64,000 nt of DNA, taken from NCBI RefSeq assembly GCF_900100155.1, contig NZ_FMTP01000008.1, positions 124,001-188,000 on the forward strand. Reading direction: 5' to 3'. Positions 1 to 10,228 of the stretch are shown here, one piece after another. Source of the DNA: Ancylobacter rudongensis. Lineage in GTDB: Bacteria > Pseudomonadota > Alphaproteobacteria > Rhizobiales > Xanthobacteraceae. The translations under genes and the position numbers were made by a program. Position 1 is the stretch's first letter. Every line of letters starts with the position of its first letter. The notes beneath the pieces were generated by a model that saw only the letters and a list, made by a program, of their open reading frames with translations, made no database searches and was not told the DNA's origin.

Positions 1-69
1 AAGCAAATCCCGCGGCGTCTACATTTTGACGAACGCGCGGCACTGCACTTTTCTTCAAAAGGTTGTGAT

Positions 70-3000
70 GTGGCCCGAGGTCCGATCGACGACATCTATG
101 GCCTGACCGATCTGCAACGCGCGATACTGGTGCGATGCGTAAGTTATCCTGACCAACCACTCTTCATGGGCCAGTGGTGGGCCGTGCTGGCCGGCCCGCT
201 CGACGCCGACGCCTTCGCTGCCGCCTGGTCCGCTGTCGTCCAGCGCCACAGCGCGCTGCGCTCGGGTTTTCACTGGGAGCTGAAGGGCGTGCCGGCCCAG
301 GTGGTGGTCGCCGCACCCGCCTTCGAGGTCGAGCGTCTCGACTGGAGCATGCGCCATGACTGGCGCGCCGCCCTCGACGCGCTTCTGGACGAGGACCGAG
401 CCACCCCGTTCGACCTGCGCCGCCCGCCGCTGATGCGGATACGCCTCGTCACCCTGGCACCCCACGGCCCTGCGCCGTGCCATCTTCTGGTGTGGACGCG
501 CCATCACCTCGCGGTGGATGGCTGGTCGTTGGGTGAGATTCTGGACGAGGTGCTGGCCCTGTATCGCGGCGACACGCTGCCGCCGGCCCTCTCCTTCCGC
601 CGCTATGTCGAATGGTGGCAAGGCCGCGACGACGCCGCGGCGCGGCGCCACTGGAGCGCAGCGCTTGCCGGCCACACGCCGGATTCGACGATCCGCAGCT
701 CGACCGTTTCCGCCCCGCGCATCGGCGAGGCGCTTCATGTCCTCTCCCCCGCCCTCGCCGAGCGGCTTGCCGCACTGTCGCGGGCCGAGCGGCTCACGCT
801 CAGCACTCTGGTGGAAGGCGCCTGGGGGCTGGTGCTGGCCCGCACCGAGGGCACCGACGACCTGGTGATGGGCTGCGTCGAGACGGTGCGCCCGCCCGAA
901 CTGCTGGGTGATCGCACCCAGCACATGGTGGGACCGCAGATCGGCGTGCTCCCCAGCCGCGTGCGCCGCGACGCCACGCCCCTGCGGCGCTGGCTGACTG
1001 AGTTGCAGCACGCCCGGGCCGCCGGCCGCGAGGCCGGGCCGCTGGGGCTCGACACCATGCGCGAGCTGCTCGCCCTGCCGAACGATGCTCTGCCGCTGCG
1101 CAGCCTGATCGCGGTGCAGACCTATCCGCTCGCGCTCGCCACCGCCTTCCGGGAAGCCGGGCTGGACATGCTCGCCAGCGGCGACGTCACCCTGCCGGAC
1201 ATGCCGCTCAACCTGATGGTGGAGATCGGCGAGGCCTTCGAGCTGCGCCTGATGGTTGACCAGCAGCATGTCTCGCTGGCGCAGGCGCGCCAACTTCTCG
1301 ACATGCTCGCCACGGCGCTGGAGCGTCTCCCCGACCATCTCGATGCGCCCGCCAACGCGCTGGACGTGATGCCCGAGGCCGTAGGCCGGGACATCGCCGC
1401 CGCCCTGACCGGGCGGCCTCTGCCCGCGCCAACGGGCACGGCCCTCGACCTCATCCTGGCGCAGATGCGCGCGCGGCCGGAAGCGCCCGCCCTCATCGCC
1501 CAGGGCCGTGCCTGGTCCTATGGCGAGATGGGCGCTCGTGCCGCCGCCATTGCGGCCGGGCTTGCCGCGGCCGGAGTAAGGCCCGGCGACCGGGTAGCGG
1601 TCATGCTGGAGCATGGACCGGACGCGGTCGCCGCCATTCTCGGCATCCTCTGCGCCGGCGCCTCCTATGTGCCGCTCGACCCGGAGGCGCCGGCGGAGCG
1701 GCGGGCGATGATCCTCGAGAGCGCCGGTGTTGCCGCCCATGTCAGCCGCCGCACCCTCGCCGACAAGGTCAGCGGGCTTGCGACCCTGATGGTGGAGGAC
1801 ATCGCGCCGGAACCGGCCGATCTCGACGCAGTGACGCGGCCAGCGGTAACGGACGAGGCCTATGTCATCTTCACCTCCGGCTCCACCGGGCGGCCGAAGG
1901 GGGTCAGCGTCGGCCACGACAATCTGCGCACCCATGTGGCGGCCAGCGCGGCGGAGAATGCCGACCTGCCGATCGGCCGCTTCCTGCTGACCTTTCCGCT
2001 GTTCTTCGATGGTTCGGTGACTGGGCTGTTCTGCACCCTGTGCGAGGGCGGCACGCTGGTCTTGCCCGATGCCACGCAGGCCCGCGACGTCGACCGGCTG
2101 CTGGCGCTCATCCGCGAGAGCGCCGTCACCCATGTCTGCCTGACCCCCTCGCTCTGGGCGCTGCTGCTGGAGGCCGCCGGCCCGCAGGGCCTGCCCGGCC
2201 TGCGGATGGCCAAGGTGGCGGCGGAGCCCTGCCCGCCGGCCCTGGTGTCCGCCCATGCCGCCCGCGCCGCCAATGCCGTGCTGTGCAACGAATACGGGCC
2301 GACCGAGGCCACGGTCTGGGTTTGCGTCGAGCGCTGCCGGCCGGAGACAACAGGCGCCAGCGTCGCCATCGGCCACCCCATTCCCGGCACGCGCCTGCAT
2401 GTGGTGGATGCCGAGGGCCGGCCCTGCCCGTTCGGCACCATCGGCGAACTGGTGGTGAGCGGCCCTGCCGTCGCCCGCTTCTATATCGGCGCGGAGGCGG
2501 GAGTCGTCCTGCGCACCCCGCTCGGCGGCACGGGCGCCGCCCCTGCCTACCGTACCGGCGACCGGGTTTCGCTCGACTTTGACGGACGCCTGTTCTTCCA
2601 TGGCCGCCGCGACCGGCAGGTGAAGATAGCCGGCTATCGCGTCGAGCCCGGCGAAGTCGAGGCCGCGCTTCAGGCCTTGCCCGGTATTGTCGACGTGGCG
2701 GTGCTGGCGGACGAGCCCGAGGGCCGGCCGGCCCGCCTCGTCGCCCACATCGGCGCCGGGCCGTCCACGCCCGACGATGAGGCGTTGCGCCGGCTTCTCG
2801 CCGCCCGGCTGCCGGCCTACATGATCCCGCACGCCTTTCTCCGCCAGGCCCGCCTGCCGCGTACGGCCAATGGCAAGGTGGACTTGGCCGCTCTTCCGCC
2901 CGCGCCGATTGCCGACAGCGTCGAGGCCCCGCCTGAGGGCGCCTTCGAGACCGCGCTCGCCGCCTTGTGGAGCGAGGCGCTGGGAGGCGTCCGGATCGGG

Positions 3001-3222
3001 CGGCACGCTCATTTCTTCGCTCTCGGCGGCAGTTCGCTGCTCGCCATGCAGATGATCGCCCGGGTGCGCCGGGAACTGGCGCCTGCCGCGACCCTGGCCG
3101 ATCTGTTCGAGGCGCCGGAACTCGCGGCGCTGGCGGAGCGGCTGGCGGCGGCGGCGAACCGGCCCGAACCCGGCCCCACCCTCGCCGGGCGCCAGCGCGC
3201 CCGGGTGGAGTTGCCCTCGTGA
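70..3222 (+). CDS. Non-ribosomal peptide synthetase, C-A-PCP module
   Basis: One elongation module, 1050 aa. Residues about 8-430 are a condensation domain opening with IDDIYGLTDLQ and carrying an intact HHLAVDG (H145-G151). Residues about 455-950 are an adenylation domain (FTSGSTGRPKG from F601, NEYGPTE). Residues about 965-1035 are a carrier domain with GGSSL and phosphopantetheine Ser989. There is no thioesterase, so the chain passes to the next protein. GTG at 70 is chosen because AAAGG lies 7 nt upstream and the C domain begins at once. The frame is open to base 1, but those upstream residues resemble no NRPS domain. A hand-aligned A-domain code reads roughly D-G-T-L-V-A-E-V-W; I cannot assign a substrate. 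A domain-opening C suggests that an acyl or aryl starter is supplied from outside the window. Confidence 0.95.
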   Translation: MARGPIDDIYGLTDLQRAILVRCVSYPDQPLFMGQWWAVLAGPLDADAFAAAWSAVVQRHSALRSGFHWELKGVPAQVVVAAPAFEVERLDWSMRHDWRAALDALLDEDRATPFDLRRPPLMRIRLVTLAPHGPAPCHLLVWTRHHLAVDGWSLGEILDEVLALYRGDTLPPALSFRRYVEWWQGRDDAAARRHWSAALAGHTPDSTIRSSTVSAPRIGEALHVLSPALAERLAALSRAERLTLSTLVEGAWGLVLARTEGTDDLVMGCVETVRPPELLGDRTQHMVGPQIGVLPSRVRRDATPLRRWLTELQHARAAGREAGPLGLDTMRELLALPNDALPLRSLIAVQTYPLALATAFREAGLDMLASGDVTLPDMPLNLMVEIGEAFELRLMVDQQHVSLAQARQLLDMLATALERLPDHLDAPANALDVMPEAVGRDIAAALTGRPLPAPTGTALDLILAQMRARPEAPALIAQGRAWSYGEMGARAAAIAAGLAAAGVRPGDRVAVMLEHGPDAVAAILGILCAGASYVPLDPEAPAERRAMILESAGVAAHVSRRTLADKVSGLATLMVEDIAPEPADLDAVTRPAVTDEAYVIFTSGSTGRPKGVSVGHDNLRTHVAASAAENADLPIGRFLLTFPLFFDGSVTGLFCTLCEGGTLVLPDATQARDVDRLLALIRESAVTHVCLTPSLWALLLEAAGPQGLPGLRMAKVAAEPCPPALVSAHAARAANAVLCNEYGPTEATVWVCVERCRPETTGASVAIGHPIPGTRLHVVDAEGRPCPFGTIGELVVSGPAVARFYIGAEAGVVLRTPLGGTGAAPAYRTGDRVSLDFDGRLFFHGRRDRQVKIAGYRVEPGEVEAALQALPGIVDVAVLADEPEGRPARLVAHIGAGPSTPDDEALRRLLAARLPAYMIPHAFLRQARLPRTANGKVDLAALPPAPIADSVEAPPEGAFETALAALWSEALGGVRIGRHAHFFALGGSSLLAMQMIARVRRELAPAATLADLFEAPELAALAERLAAAANRPEPGPTLAGRQRARVELPS

Positions 3223-3250
3223 CCCTCCTCCCCGTGGCGGGAGACCGCTG

Positions 3251-6200
3251 ATGGCGAGCGGCTACATTGCCGGCCTCTCCTTCGGCCAGCGGCAGATCCG
3301 CATGGCGGAGCTGCTGCGGCCGGGACGCACCTTGTTCGCCATGCCGCTGCTGGCGCGGCTCTCGGGGCAGGTGGATGAGGCGGCGCTGCGCGCCGCGCTC
3401 GCCGCGCTGATCCGCCGCCATGACAGCCTGCGCGCCAGCTTTCCCCTGGTGGACGGCGCCCCGGTGCAGGCGGTGGCCGATGAGGTCGCGCTCCCCCTGA
3501 CCGTGGTCGCCACGGAGCTGCCCTTCGCCAGCCCGGCCTTCGCGGCACTGATGGCGACAAGGGCCCAGGCTCTGGTGGACGCGCCTTTCGACCTGTCGGC
3601 CGGCCCGCTCGCCCGCTTCCTGCTGCTGCGCGCCGCCGATGACGGGGCGGCGCTGGTGGCGGTGTTTCATCACATCATCTGCGACGGCGCCTCGCTCGAC
3701 CTCTTCCTCGCCGAGCTGAAGGCCGGCTATGACGAGGCGTTGGGCGCCGGCACGGGGCCTCGCCCGGCGCTGCCGCTGCAATTCCCCGATGTCGCCGATT
3801 GGGAGCAGGAGAGTTTCGGCTCCGGTGGGCCGGCGCTGGATGCGGCTATGGCTGCGTGGCGCGAGGCGCTGCAGGGTGCCCCGGCGCGGCTCGATCTGCC
3901 CTATGACCGGCGGCCGGGCAGCCTGCACGGTGCCCCCTCGGCCCAGGCAGAACTGCACGTGCCGGGCGATGTCGGTGCACGGCTCGCGGCACTGGCCCGC
4001 CAGGAGGGCACCAGCGCATTCAGCCTCTACCTCGCCATCCTGTTCGCGGTGCTGAGGCGCTGGAGCGGGCTGGACGATCTCGTCATCACCATTCCCGCCG
4101 CGCGGCGCGACCGGCCCGAGCTCGCCGAGATGATCGGGCTGCTGGTCGATACGCTGCCGATCCGCGCCTTGCTGACGGCCGACACCCGCTTTCCCGCACT
4201 GGTGGCGCAGGTGCGCGACGCGCTGCGCGGCGCCATGGCGCATCGCGACCTGCCCTTCGAGCGCATCGTCGAGGCGAGCGGCGTCGAGCGGCGCGGCGAG
4301 GCGGCGCCCTTCCTGCAGGTGCTGTTCGGCGCGGCGCAGCCGCCCGCCGCCCCGCTCACCGCGTGCGACGGCACGGTTTTCGAGCCGCTGCCCGAGCAGC
4401 TCGACCAGGAGGCAAAGGCGGATCTGTCGGTGGTCTTCGCGAGCGGCGAGGACGGGCTGCGCCTGTGGTGCCGCTACGATGCCAGCCTGTTCGAGGCGCA
4501 GACCATAGAGGCCGTTCTCAGCGCCTTTGGCCGCCTCGCGCAGGCGCTCGCCGTCGAGCCGGACCAGCCGGTGCTGGAGGTGCCGCTACTCGCGCCCTCG
4601 GATGGCGCAGCGCTGGTGGCGCGCTTCAACCCCACCGCCCTTGCCTATGAGCGCGAGGCGAGTGCCATCGACCTGTTCTTCCGCGAGGCCGAGCGTCATC
4701 CCCACGCGCCAGCTATCGAGGAGAACGGCGTTGCCCTGAGTTATGGGGAACTCGCCGCCCGGGTGCGCCGGCTGGCGACGGTCCTTGCCGCGCGGGGCCT
4801 GGGGCAAGGCGACGTCGCCATCCTCGCTCTGCCGGTCTCCACCGCACTTATCGAGGCGCAGCTGGCGGTACTCACGCTCGGTGCGGCCCATGCCCCGATC
4901 GACCCGAGCTTTCCGGCCGAACAGCGCGACCAGCGCGCGCGCTGCGCCGGTGCCCGGCATGCCGTGGTGCTCGATCCCGCGCAGGCGACAGCCGGCTGCG
5001 CCACGCTCGACTGGGCGCAGCTCAAGGCCGAGGCGGACACCGCCGCGCCGCATCCGGGATGCGCGGTGAGCGCGCAGAGCCCGGCCTATGTGATGTTCAC
5101 CTCCGGCTCCACCGGCGCGCCCAAGGGCGTGTGCGTGCCGCACCGCGCCATCGTGCGGCTGGCACGGGCACGCCGGCTGGCCGCGCCTGGGCTGCGCGCT
5201 GCCGTCTATTCCAACCCCGCCTTCGATGCCTCGACGCTGGAAATCTGGCTACCCCTGCTCAATGGCGGCACGCTGCTGCCGGTCGACCGCACCGTGGTGA
5301 TGGACCCGCGCGCGCTGCGCCTGTTCCTGGCCGAGGCACGGGTGTCGCTGCTCTGGGTAACGGCCGGCCTGTTCCAGCAGATCGCCGCGCTCGACCCCGC
5401 CGCCTTCGCCGGCGAGCGCGTGGTCATAACAGGCGGCGACGTGGTCAACCCGGTGGCGGCAAGGGCCGTGCTGGCGGCGGGCCGCGACCAGGGGCTGGTG
5501 CTGCTCAATGGCTACGGCCCGACCGAGAACACCACCTTCAGCACGCTGTTCGACATTGCCGGCCTGCGCGAAGACGAGCTGAGCATCCCCATCGGCACGC
5601 CGATCTCCAACAGCACCGCCTATGTGCTGGACCCCACGGGCCGGCCGCTGCCGCCGGGTCTTGTGGGCGAGATCTGGCTGGGCGGCGACGGCCTCGCCCT
5701 CTTCTATGCCGGCGATGCGGCACTGACCGCCGAGCGCTTTCGCCCCGACCTGTTCGCCGGCGCGCCCGAGGCGCGCATGTACCGCACCGGCGACCTCGGC
5801 CGCTGGCGGGCGGACGGCAACATCGTCTTCCTCGGCCGCGCCGACAAGCAGGTGAAAGTGCGTGGCTTCCGCATCGAGCTCGGCGAGATCGAGGCGGTGC
5901 TGGCACTGCACCCGGCGGTCGGCGGCGCGGCGGTGCTCGCTCCCCGCCGTCCGAGCGGCGAGCGCGACCTCCTCGCCTATGTCGCGCCCAAGCCGGGCCT
6001 GACGCTGACCTTGGGAGAGTTGCGCGCCCATCTGGAGACCCGCCTGCCGCGGCAGATGCTGCCGCATGCCTTCATGGTGCTCGACACGCTGCCGCTGAAC
6101 GCCAATGGCAAGGTCGATACGCGCGCGCTGCCGCCGATGGAACTGGTCGAAAGCCCGGCCGAGCCACCGCTGGAACCGCGCACGCCCGAGGAGCGGATTC

Positions 6201-9200
6201 TGGCCCGCATCTGGGGGGATCTGCTCGGCAGCGCCGCAGAGAGCGCCGAGAGCCGCCCGCTTGTGGGGGTACAGGACAATTTCTTCCATGTCGGCGGCGA
6301 TTCCATTCTCACCATCCGGCTGGTGGCGCGGGCTTTTGAAGCCGGGCTCGACATCGAGCTGAAGGATGTTTTCGAGCAGCCGACGATCGAGGGCCTCGCC
6401 GCCATCGCGCTCCGCCGCAAGCGGGCGGTGCAGGCGCAGGGCCACGGCGCCCGCCACGGGGCGGAGCTGATCGCCGCCGCCTGCGATCCCGGCAATCCCT
6501 GCCGCTTCGTCAGCGTCACGGTCGCAGCGAAGGTCTCGGCGGTCGATCTCGGCTATGCCATCCAGCGCCTGGCCGAGCGGCACGACGCGCTGCGCCTCAT
6601 CCGGGTGGAGGATGCGAGCGGACGCTCTTTGGCTGTCTCGGATTTCCTCCCCGCCGTGCCGGTGCGCTTCGTCGACGTGGCCGCGGGCACGCTCGACGAC
6701 CTCGACGGTTGGATCACCGAACACGGCGCCCGGCTGGCGCGCGGTATCGACCTCGCATCGGGGGTGACCATCGCCGCAACGCTTGTGAAGCAGGTAGCCC
6801 CCTCGGGGACCGGCTCCACCGTGGTGCTGGCGCTGCATGAGGCGGTCGCGGACGATCGCGCTTTGCTGCTGCTGGCCACCGAGCTTGAAGCCGCGCTGGC
6901 GGCGGGACCCGACAGCGCCCGCCAGCCGGCGCCTTCGCTGAGCTTCTCCCATTGGCTCGCCTGGCTCGCCGACCACGCCGCCAGCCCCCGCGTGCGCGAG
7001 GCGGCGATCGCCTGCGAGGCCGCGCAGGCCGAGGCCCCGCCGGATGGGTTCGCCGCCACCGCCCCCACTTTTGCCGCCGCGCAGCGGCTGCTGGATGCTG
7101 GCACCTCGCGCCTGCTGCTGGAGGAACTGCCGGGACGGCTCGGGCTGTCGCTGCTGGATGTCCTGCTCGTCGCGCTCGGCGAGGCGGTGGGCGGCGCTCC
7201 TGCCATCGAGCTGGTGGACGGCCGCCGCACCCTGCCCGCCGGCGCGCCGGAAGCCGCCGGCCTCGTCGCCAATCTCGACACGCTGCTGCCGCTGCAGGCC
7301 TGCGCACCGGGCCGCGCGCTCGATCTGCGGCTGCGCGAGGCCAAGATGGCCCGCCAGCGCGCCGAGCCACTCGGCCTCGCCTTCAGCGCCGTGCGTTCGG
7401 CCTTCCGCCTCGCCGCACCCACCATCAGCCTCGCCTTGCTGCCGGCCCCGGCGCAGGACCCGGCGATCCGCCTGCATCCGCACATGCCGAACGTCTCGGC
7501 CTCCATCCGCGCCGGCCTCACCGTGCGCGTGACGGGCGGGCGCCTCGCACTCGGCTGGTCGCAGGCCGCGCCCGCCCCGACGGCGCAGGCCCGGCTGGAC
7601 GCGATCGCGCAGGCGCTGCACGCCATCGCGCAGTGGGCGCAGGGACAGACGGGGCCGCTGCTCACGCCGGGCGACTTCCCCCTCGCCGGCCTCGACGCGC
7701 CGACGTTGGGCACGCTGGCCGGCACCCTCGGCGATATCGAAGACATCTACCCGCTCTCGCCGATGCAGGAGGCGATGCTGCTGCATTCGCTGAGCCGGCA
7801 GGGCTCGGCGGTGAATTTCGAGCAGAGCTGCATGCGCTTCAGCGGCACGCTCGACATCGCCGCCCTGCGCAAGGCCTGGGCGCTGGTGTTCGAGCGCCAC
7901 CCGGTGTTGCGCACGGTGTTCCGCTGGCGCGGGCTGGAGCGCCCGCTGCAGCTGGTTCGCCGCAACGCCCGCCCGCCGGTGGAGCTGGAAACCTGGCCAG
8001 TATTCAGTGCCGAGCGTCTGGAACAGCGGCTGGCGGAAGACCGCGCCGAGGGCTTCGATCTGGAGGCCGGTCCGCTCGCCCGGCTGATCCTGATCCGGGT
8101 GAGCGCGAGCGAGGCCTATCTCATCGCCAGCTTCCACCACATGCTGGCGGATGGCTGGTGCCTCGCCCAGCTGGAACGTGAGGCCCGCGCCGCCTATGAG
8201 GCGTTCCGGCGCGGCATTCCGCCGGCGCTGCCGCCGCCGGCGCGTTTTCGCGATTTCATCGCCTGGACCGCCACGCTCGAACGCGACGGCATGCGCGCCG
8301 CTTTCGTCCCGCTTCTCGCCGGGGCGCCGCCCCAGCCGGCGTTGCTCGCGGCGGGCAACGGCGCGGCCGCCTATGTCACGGTCCGCCGCCAGCTTTCAGT
8401 GGCGCAGAGCAAGGCGCTGAGCGACCTCTCCCGCCGGCGCGGCCTCACCATAGCTGCTCTGGCGCATCTGGCCTGGGGGCTGTGGACGGCGGCCCGGCGC
8501 GGCGTCGACGACACGGTCTTCTGCACCACGGTTTCCGGCCGGCCGCCACAGGTGCCGGGCGTCGAGCAGATGGTCGGCCTGTTCATCAACAACCTGCCGG
8601 TGCGCCTGCGCTTCACGCCCGAAGCGCCGCTGCTCACGCTGGCGCAGGAAATGCAGCGCCAGATCGCCGCGCTGCAGTCGCAGGCGCAGCTGTCGCTGAT
8701 GGAGGTGGCCGAGGCCGCCGGCCTTGGCGACCGCGCCTCCTCGCTCTTCGACACCCTGCTGGTAGTGGAGAACATGCCGGCCGGCTCGGACGCCTGGACC
8801 GGCGCCGGCGGGCTGCGGGTGGAAAGCGTGCACAACGCGCTGAAATCCGCCTACAGCCTCACCGGCGTGGTCGTGCCGGGCGAGCGCATTGGCCTGTCGC
8901 TCGTGCTGCCGGACACGGATGGCACCGCCGAAGCTCTCGGTGAGGAAATGATCACCGCGTTCGCCGCGCTGTTCGCCGCCCTTCCCGGCGCCATCGAGCA
9001 AACGGTCGCAAGGGTGCCGCTCCCCGCCGCCGCCCCGGTTGCCCGCGCGGTGGAGGACGGCGCGCCGGCGGAACGCGTGCAGGCGGAGGGGCAGGCGCCC
9101 ACGCCCGTCCACGCCAATGCCATCGAGGCGGCGGCGCTCGACGTGCTCTCGGCCATCCTCGGCCGCCGGCTGGGCGTCACGGATGACGTGCTCGATGCCG

Positions 9201-10219
9201 GGCTGACCTCGCTCGGCCTGGCAACGGCAGCCGCCCGCCTGTCCGAGCGCCTTCGCCGCCCGGTGCCGGTCACGGCGCTGATCGAGCACCGCAGCGCTGC
9301 TGGACTGGCCCGCGCCCTCTCGCGCGCAGGCACCTCGGAGCCGGCATGGGACGCGGTGGTGCCGCTCACCGGCGGAGACGGCGAGCCGTTCATCTGCGTC
9401 CATCCCATCGCCGGTGATGTCAGCGCTTTTCTCGACCTCGCCCGCGCCTTTCCGCCCGAGACCGCCTTCTGGGCGATTCAGGCGCCGGGGCTGGAGCCGG
9501 GTCAGCAGGCGCCGGAAAGTGTTGCGGCGCTGGCGGAGGCAAACCTTGCCGCGCTGGCCCGCCGGGGTGTGCCGGCCCCGCGCTTTCTCGGCGGCTATTC
9601 CTTCGGCGGCATCGTCGCCTATGAGATGGCGTGCCAGCTCAGCGCGCGCGGCACCCCGCCCGAAAGGCTCGTCATCATCGACACCCCCGCCCCGCTCGGC
9701 AGCCGCTCCGTGCTGCCGCCGGACCCGGAACACGCACAGGCGCACTGGTTGCTGCGGATGGCCGAGGTGCGCGCCCGCCACCACGGCACCCCGCTCGACC
9801 TCAACGTGGACGATCTGCTGCCGCTGGACGAGAAGGCCCGCTTCGCCTTCGCGCGGGAACGGATGAGCGCCGCCGGGCTGATCGCCCCGGAATCCGATGC
9901 CGCCTCGCTTGGCCGCGCCTATCGCGCCAGCCGCGCCCTCTATGAGGCTTTCCTGGCCTATGCTCCTGCATCGGGCGCGCCGCGCGACCTGCCGCTGTGC
10001 CTGGTGCGTGCCGGCAGCCCGCATCAGGGCGACCTCAGCGAGGCCGATCGGGCGATTCTCTCAACGCCCGACATGGGCTGGTCTCGCCTTAATGATCGCC
10101 TGCTCGGCGTGGAAACGGTCGGGGGCGATCATGTGTCCATGCTGTCCGGCGCGGGGGCGGTACAAACGGCTGGGGTCATCGCTTCTTTTCTCGACATGTC
10201 CTTCCCTGTGCGCAGGTAG
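3251..10219 (+). CDS. Non-ribosomal peptide synthetase, C-A-PCP-(E-like)-C-PCP-TE, terminating subunit
   Basis: 2322 aa. Order: C1 (about 1-430; HHIICDG H140-G146); A (about 465-960; FTSGSTGAPKG from F616, NGYGPTEN); PCP1 (GGDS, Ser1018); an epimerisation-like domain (about 1075-1480) whose HHxxxDG has become HEAVADD (H1196-D1202); C2 (about 1490-1920; HHMLADG H1629-G1635); PCP2 (GLTSL, Ser1987); thioesterase (about 2040-2322; GYSFGG with Ser2117, GDH with His2294). The A-domain code by eye is D-A-L-W-I-G-G-T-F, close to the known valine code. The last module has no A domain, so PCP2 must be loaded in trans or C2 uses another nucleophile. ATG at 3251 has GGGAG 7 nt upstream and lies 28 nt after the previous NRPS gene, in the same operon. 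Confidence 0.96.
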   Translation: MASGYIAGLSFGQRQIRMAELLRPGRTLFAMPLLARLSGQVDEAALRAALAALIRRHDSLRASFPLVDGAPVQAVADEVALPLTVVATELPFASPAFAALMATRAQALVDAPFDLSAGPLARFLLLRAADDGAALVAVFHHIICDGASLDLFLAELKAGYDEALGAGTGPRPALPLQFPDVADWEQESFGSGGPALDAAMAAWREALQGAPARLDLPYDRRPGSLHGAPSAQAELHVPGDVGARLAALARQEGTSAFSLYLAILFAVLRRWSGLDDLVITIPAARRDRPELAEMIGLLVDTLPIRALLTADTRFPALVAQVRDALRGAMAHRDLPFERIVEASGVERRGEAAPFLQVLFGAAQPPAAPLTACDGTVFEPLPEQLDQEAKADLSVVFASGEDGLRLWCRYDASLFEAQTIEAVLSAFGRLAQALAVEPDQPVLEVPLLAPSDGAALVARFNPTALAYEREASAIDLFFREAERHPHAPAIEENGVALSYGELAARVRRLATVLAARGLGQGDVAILALPVSTALIEAQLAVLTLGAAHAPIDPSFPAEQRDQRARCAGARHAVVLDPAQATAGCATLDWAQLKAEADTAAPHPGCAVSAQSPAYVMFTSGSTGAPKGVCVPHRAIVRLARARRLAAPGLRAAVYSNPAFDASTLEIWLPLLNGGTLLPVDRTVVMDPRALRLFLAEARVSLLWVTAGLFQQIAALDPAAFAGERVVITGGDVVNPVAARAVLAAGRDQGLVLLNGYGPTENTTFSTLFDIAGLREDELSIPIGTPISNSTAYVLDPTGRPLPPGLVGEIWLGGDGLALFYAGDAALTAERFRPDLFAGAPEARMYRTGDLGRWRADGNIVFLGRADKQVKVRGFRIELGEIEAVLALHPAVGGAAVLAPRRPSGERDLLAYVAPKPGLTLTLGELRAHLETRLPRQMLPHAFMVLDTLPLNANGKVDTRALPPMELVESPAEPPLEPRTPEERILARIWGDLLGSAAESAESRPLVGVQDNFFHVGGDSILTIRLVARAFEAGLDIELKDVFEQPTIEGLAAIALRRKRAVQAQGHGARHGAELIAAACDPGNPCRFVSVTVAAKVSAVDLGYAIQRLAERHDALRLIRVEDASGRSLAVSDFLPAVPVRFVDVAAGTLDDLDGWITEHGARLARGIDLASGVTIAATLVKQVAPSGTGSTVVLALHEAVADDRALLLLATELEAALAAGPDSARQPAPSLSFSHWLAWLADHAASPRVREAAIACEAAQAEAPPDGFAATAPTFAAAQRLLDAGTSRLLLEELPGRLGLSLLDVLLVALGEAVGGAPAIELVDGRRTLPAGAPEAAGLVANLDTLLPLQACAPGRALDLRLREAKMARQRAEPLGLAFSAVRSAFRLAAPTISLALLPAPAQDPAIRLHPHMPNVSASIRAGLTVRVTGGRLALGWSQAAPAPTAQARLDAIAQALHAIAQWAQGQTGPLLTPGDFPLAGLDAPTLGTLAGTLGDIEDIYPLSPMQEAMLLHSLSRQGSAVNFEQSCMRFSGTLDIAALRKAWALVFERHPVLRTVFRWRGLERPLQLVRRNARPPVELETWPVFSAERLEQRLAEDRAEGFDLEAGPLARLILIRVSASEAYLIASFHHMLADGWCLAQLEREARAAYEAFRRGIPPALPPPARFRDFIAWTATLERDGMRAAFVPLLAGAPPQPALLAAGNGAAAYVTVRRQLSVAQSKALSDLSRRRGLTIAALAHLAWGLWTAARRGVDDTVFCTTVSGRPPQVPGVEQMVGLFINNLPVRLRFTPEAPLLTLAQEMQRQIAALQSQAQLSLMEVAEAAGLGDRASSLFDTLLVVENMPAGSDAWTGAGGLRVESVHNALKSAYSLTGVVVPGERIGLSLVLPDTDGTAEALGEEMITAFAALFAALPGAIEQTVARVPLPAAAPVARAVEDGAPAERVQAEGQAPTPVHANAIEAAALDVLSAILGRRLGVTDDVLDAGLTSLGLATAAARLSERLRRPVPVTALIEHRSAAGLARALSRAGTSEPAWDAVVPLTGGDGEPFICVHPIAGDVSAFLDLARAFPPETAFWAIQAPGLEPGQQAPESVAALAEANLAALARRGVPAPRFLGGYSFGGIVAYEMACQLSARGTPPERLVIIDTPAPLGSRSVLPPDPEHAQAHWLLRMAEVRARHHGTPLDLNVDDLLPLDEKARFAFARERMSAAGLIAPESDAASLGRAYRASRALYEAFLAYAPASGAPRDLPLCLVRAGSPHQGDLSEADRAILSTPDMGWSRLNDRLLGVETVGGDHVSMLSGAGAVQTAGVIASFLDMSFPVRR

Positions 10220-10228
10220 GATGACGCC

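Noticed and set aside
1-69. In-frame extension of the first NRPS gene to the window edge
   Set aside because: The 23 residues do not resemble a carrier or docking domain, and GTG 70 has a good ribosome site at the start of the C domain. A start further left cannot be excluded without more sequence.
55-8140. Very long minus-strand open frames opposite the NRPS genes (55-3012, 2126-4243, 5249-8140)
   Set aside because: Arg/Gly/Ala-rich, no recognisable domain, and exactly antisense to NRPS domains with intact motifs. They are GC-rich codon shadows.
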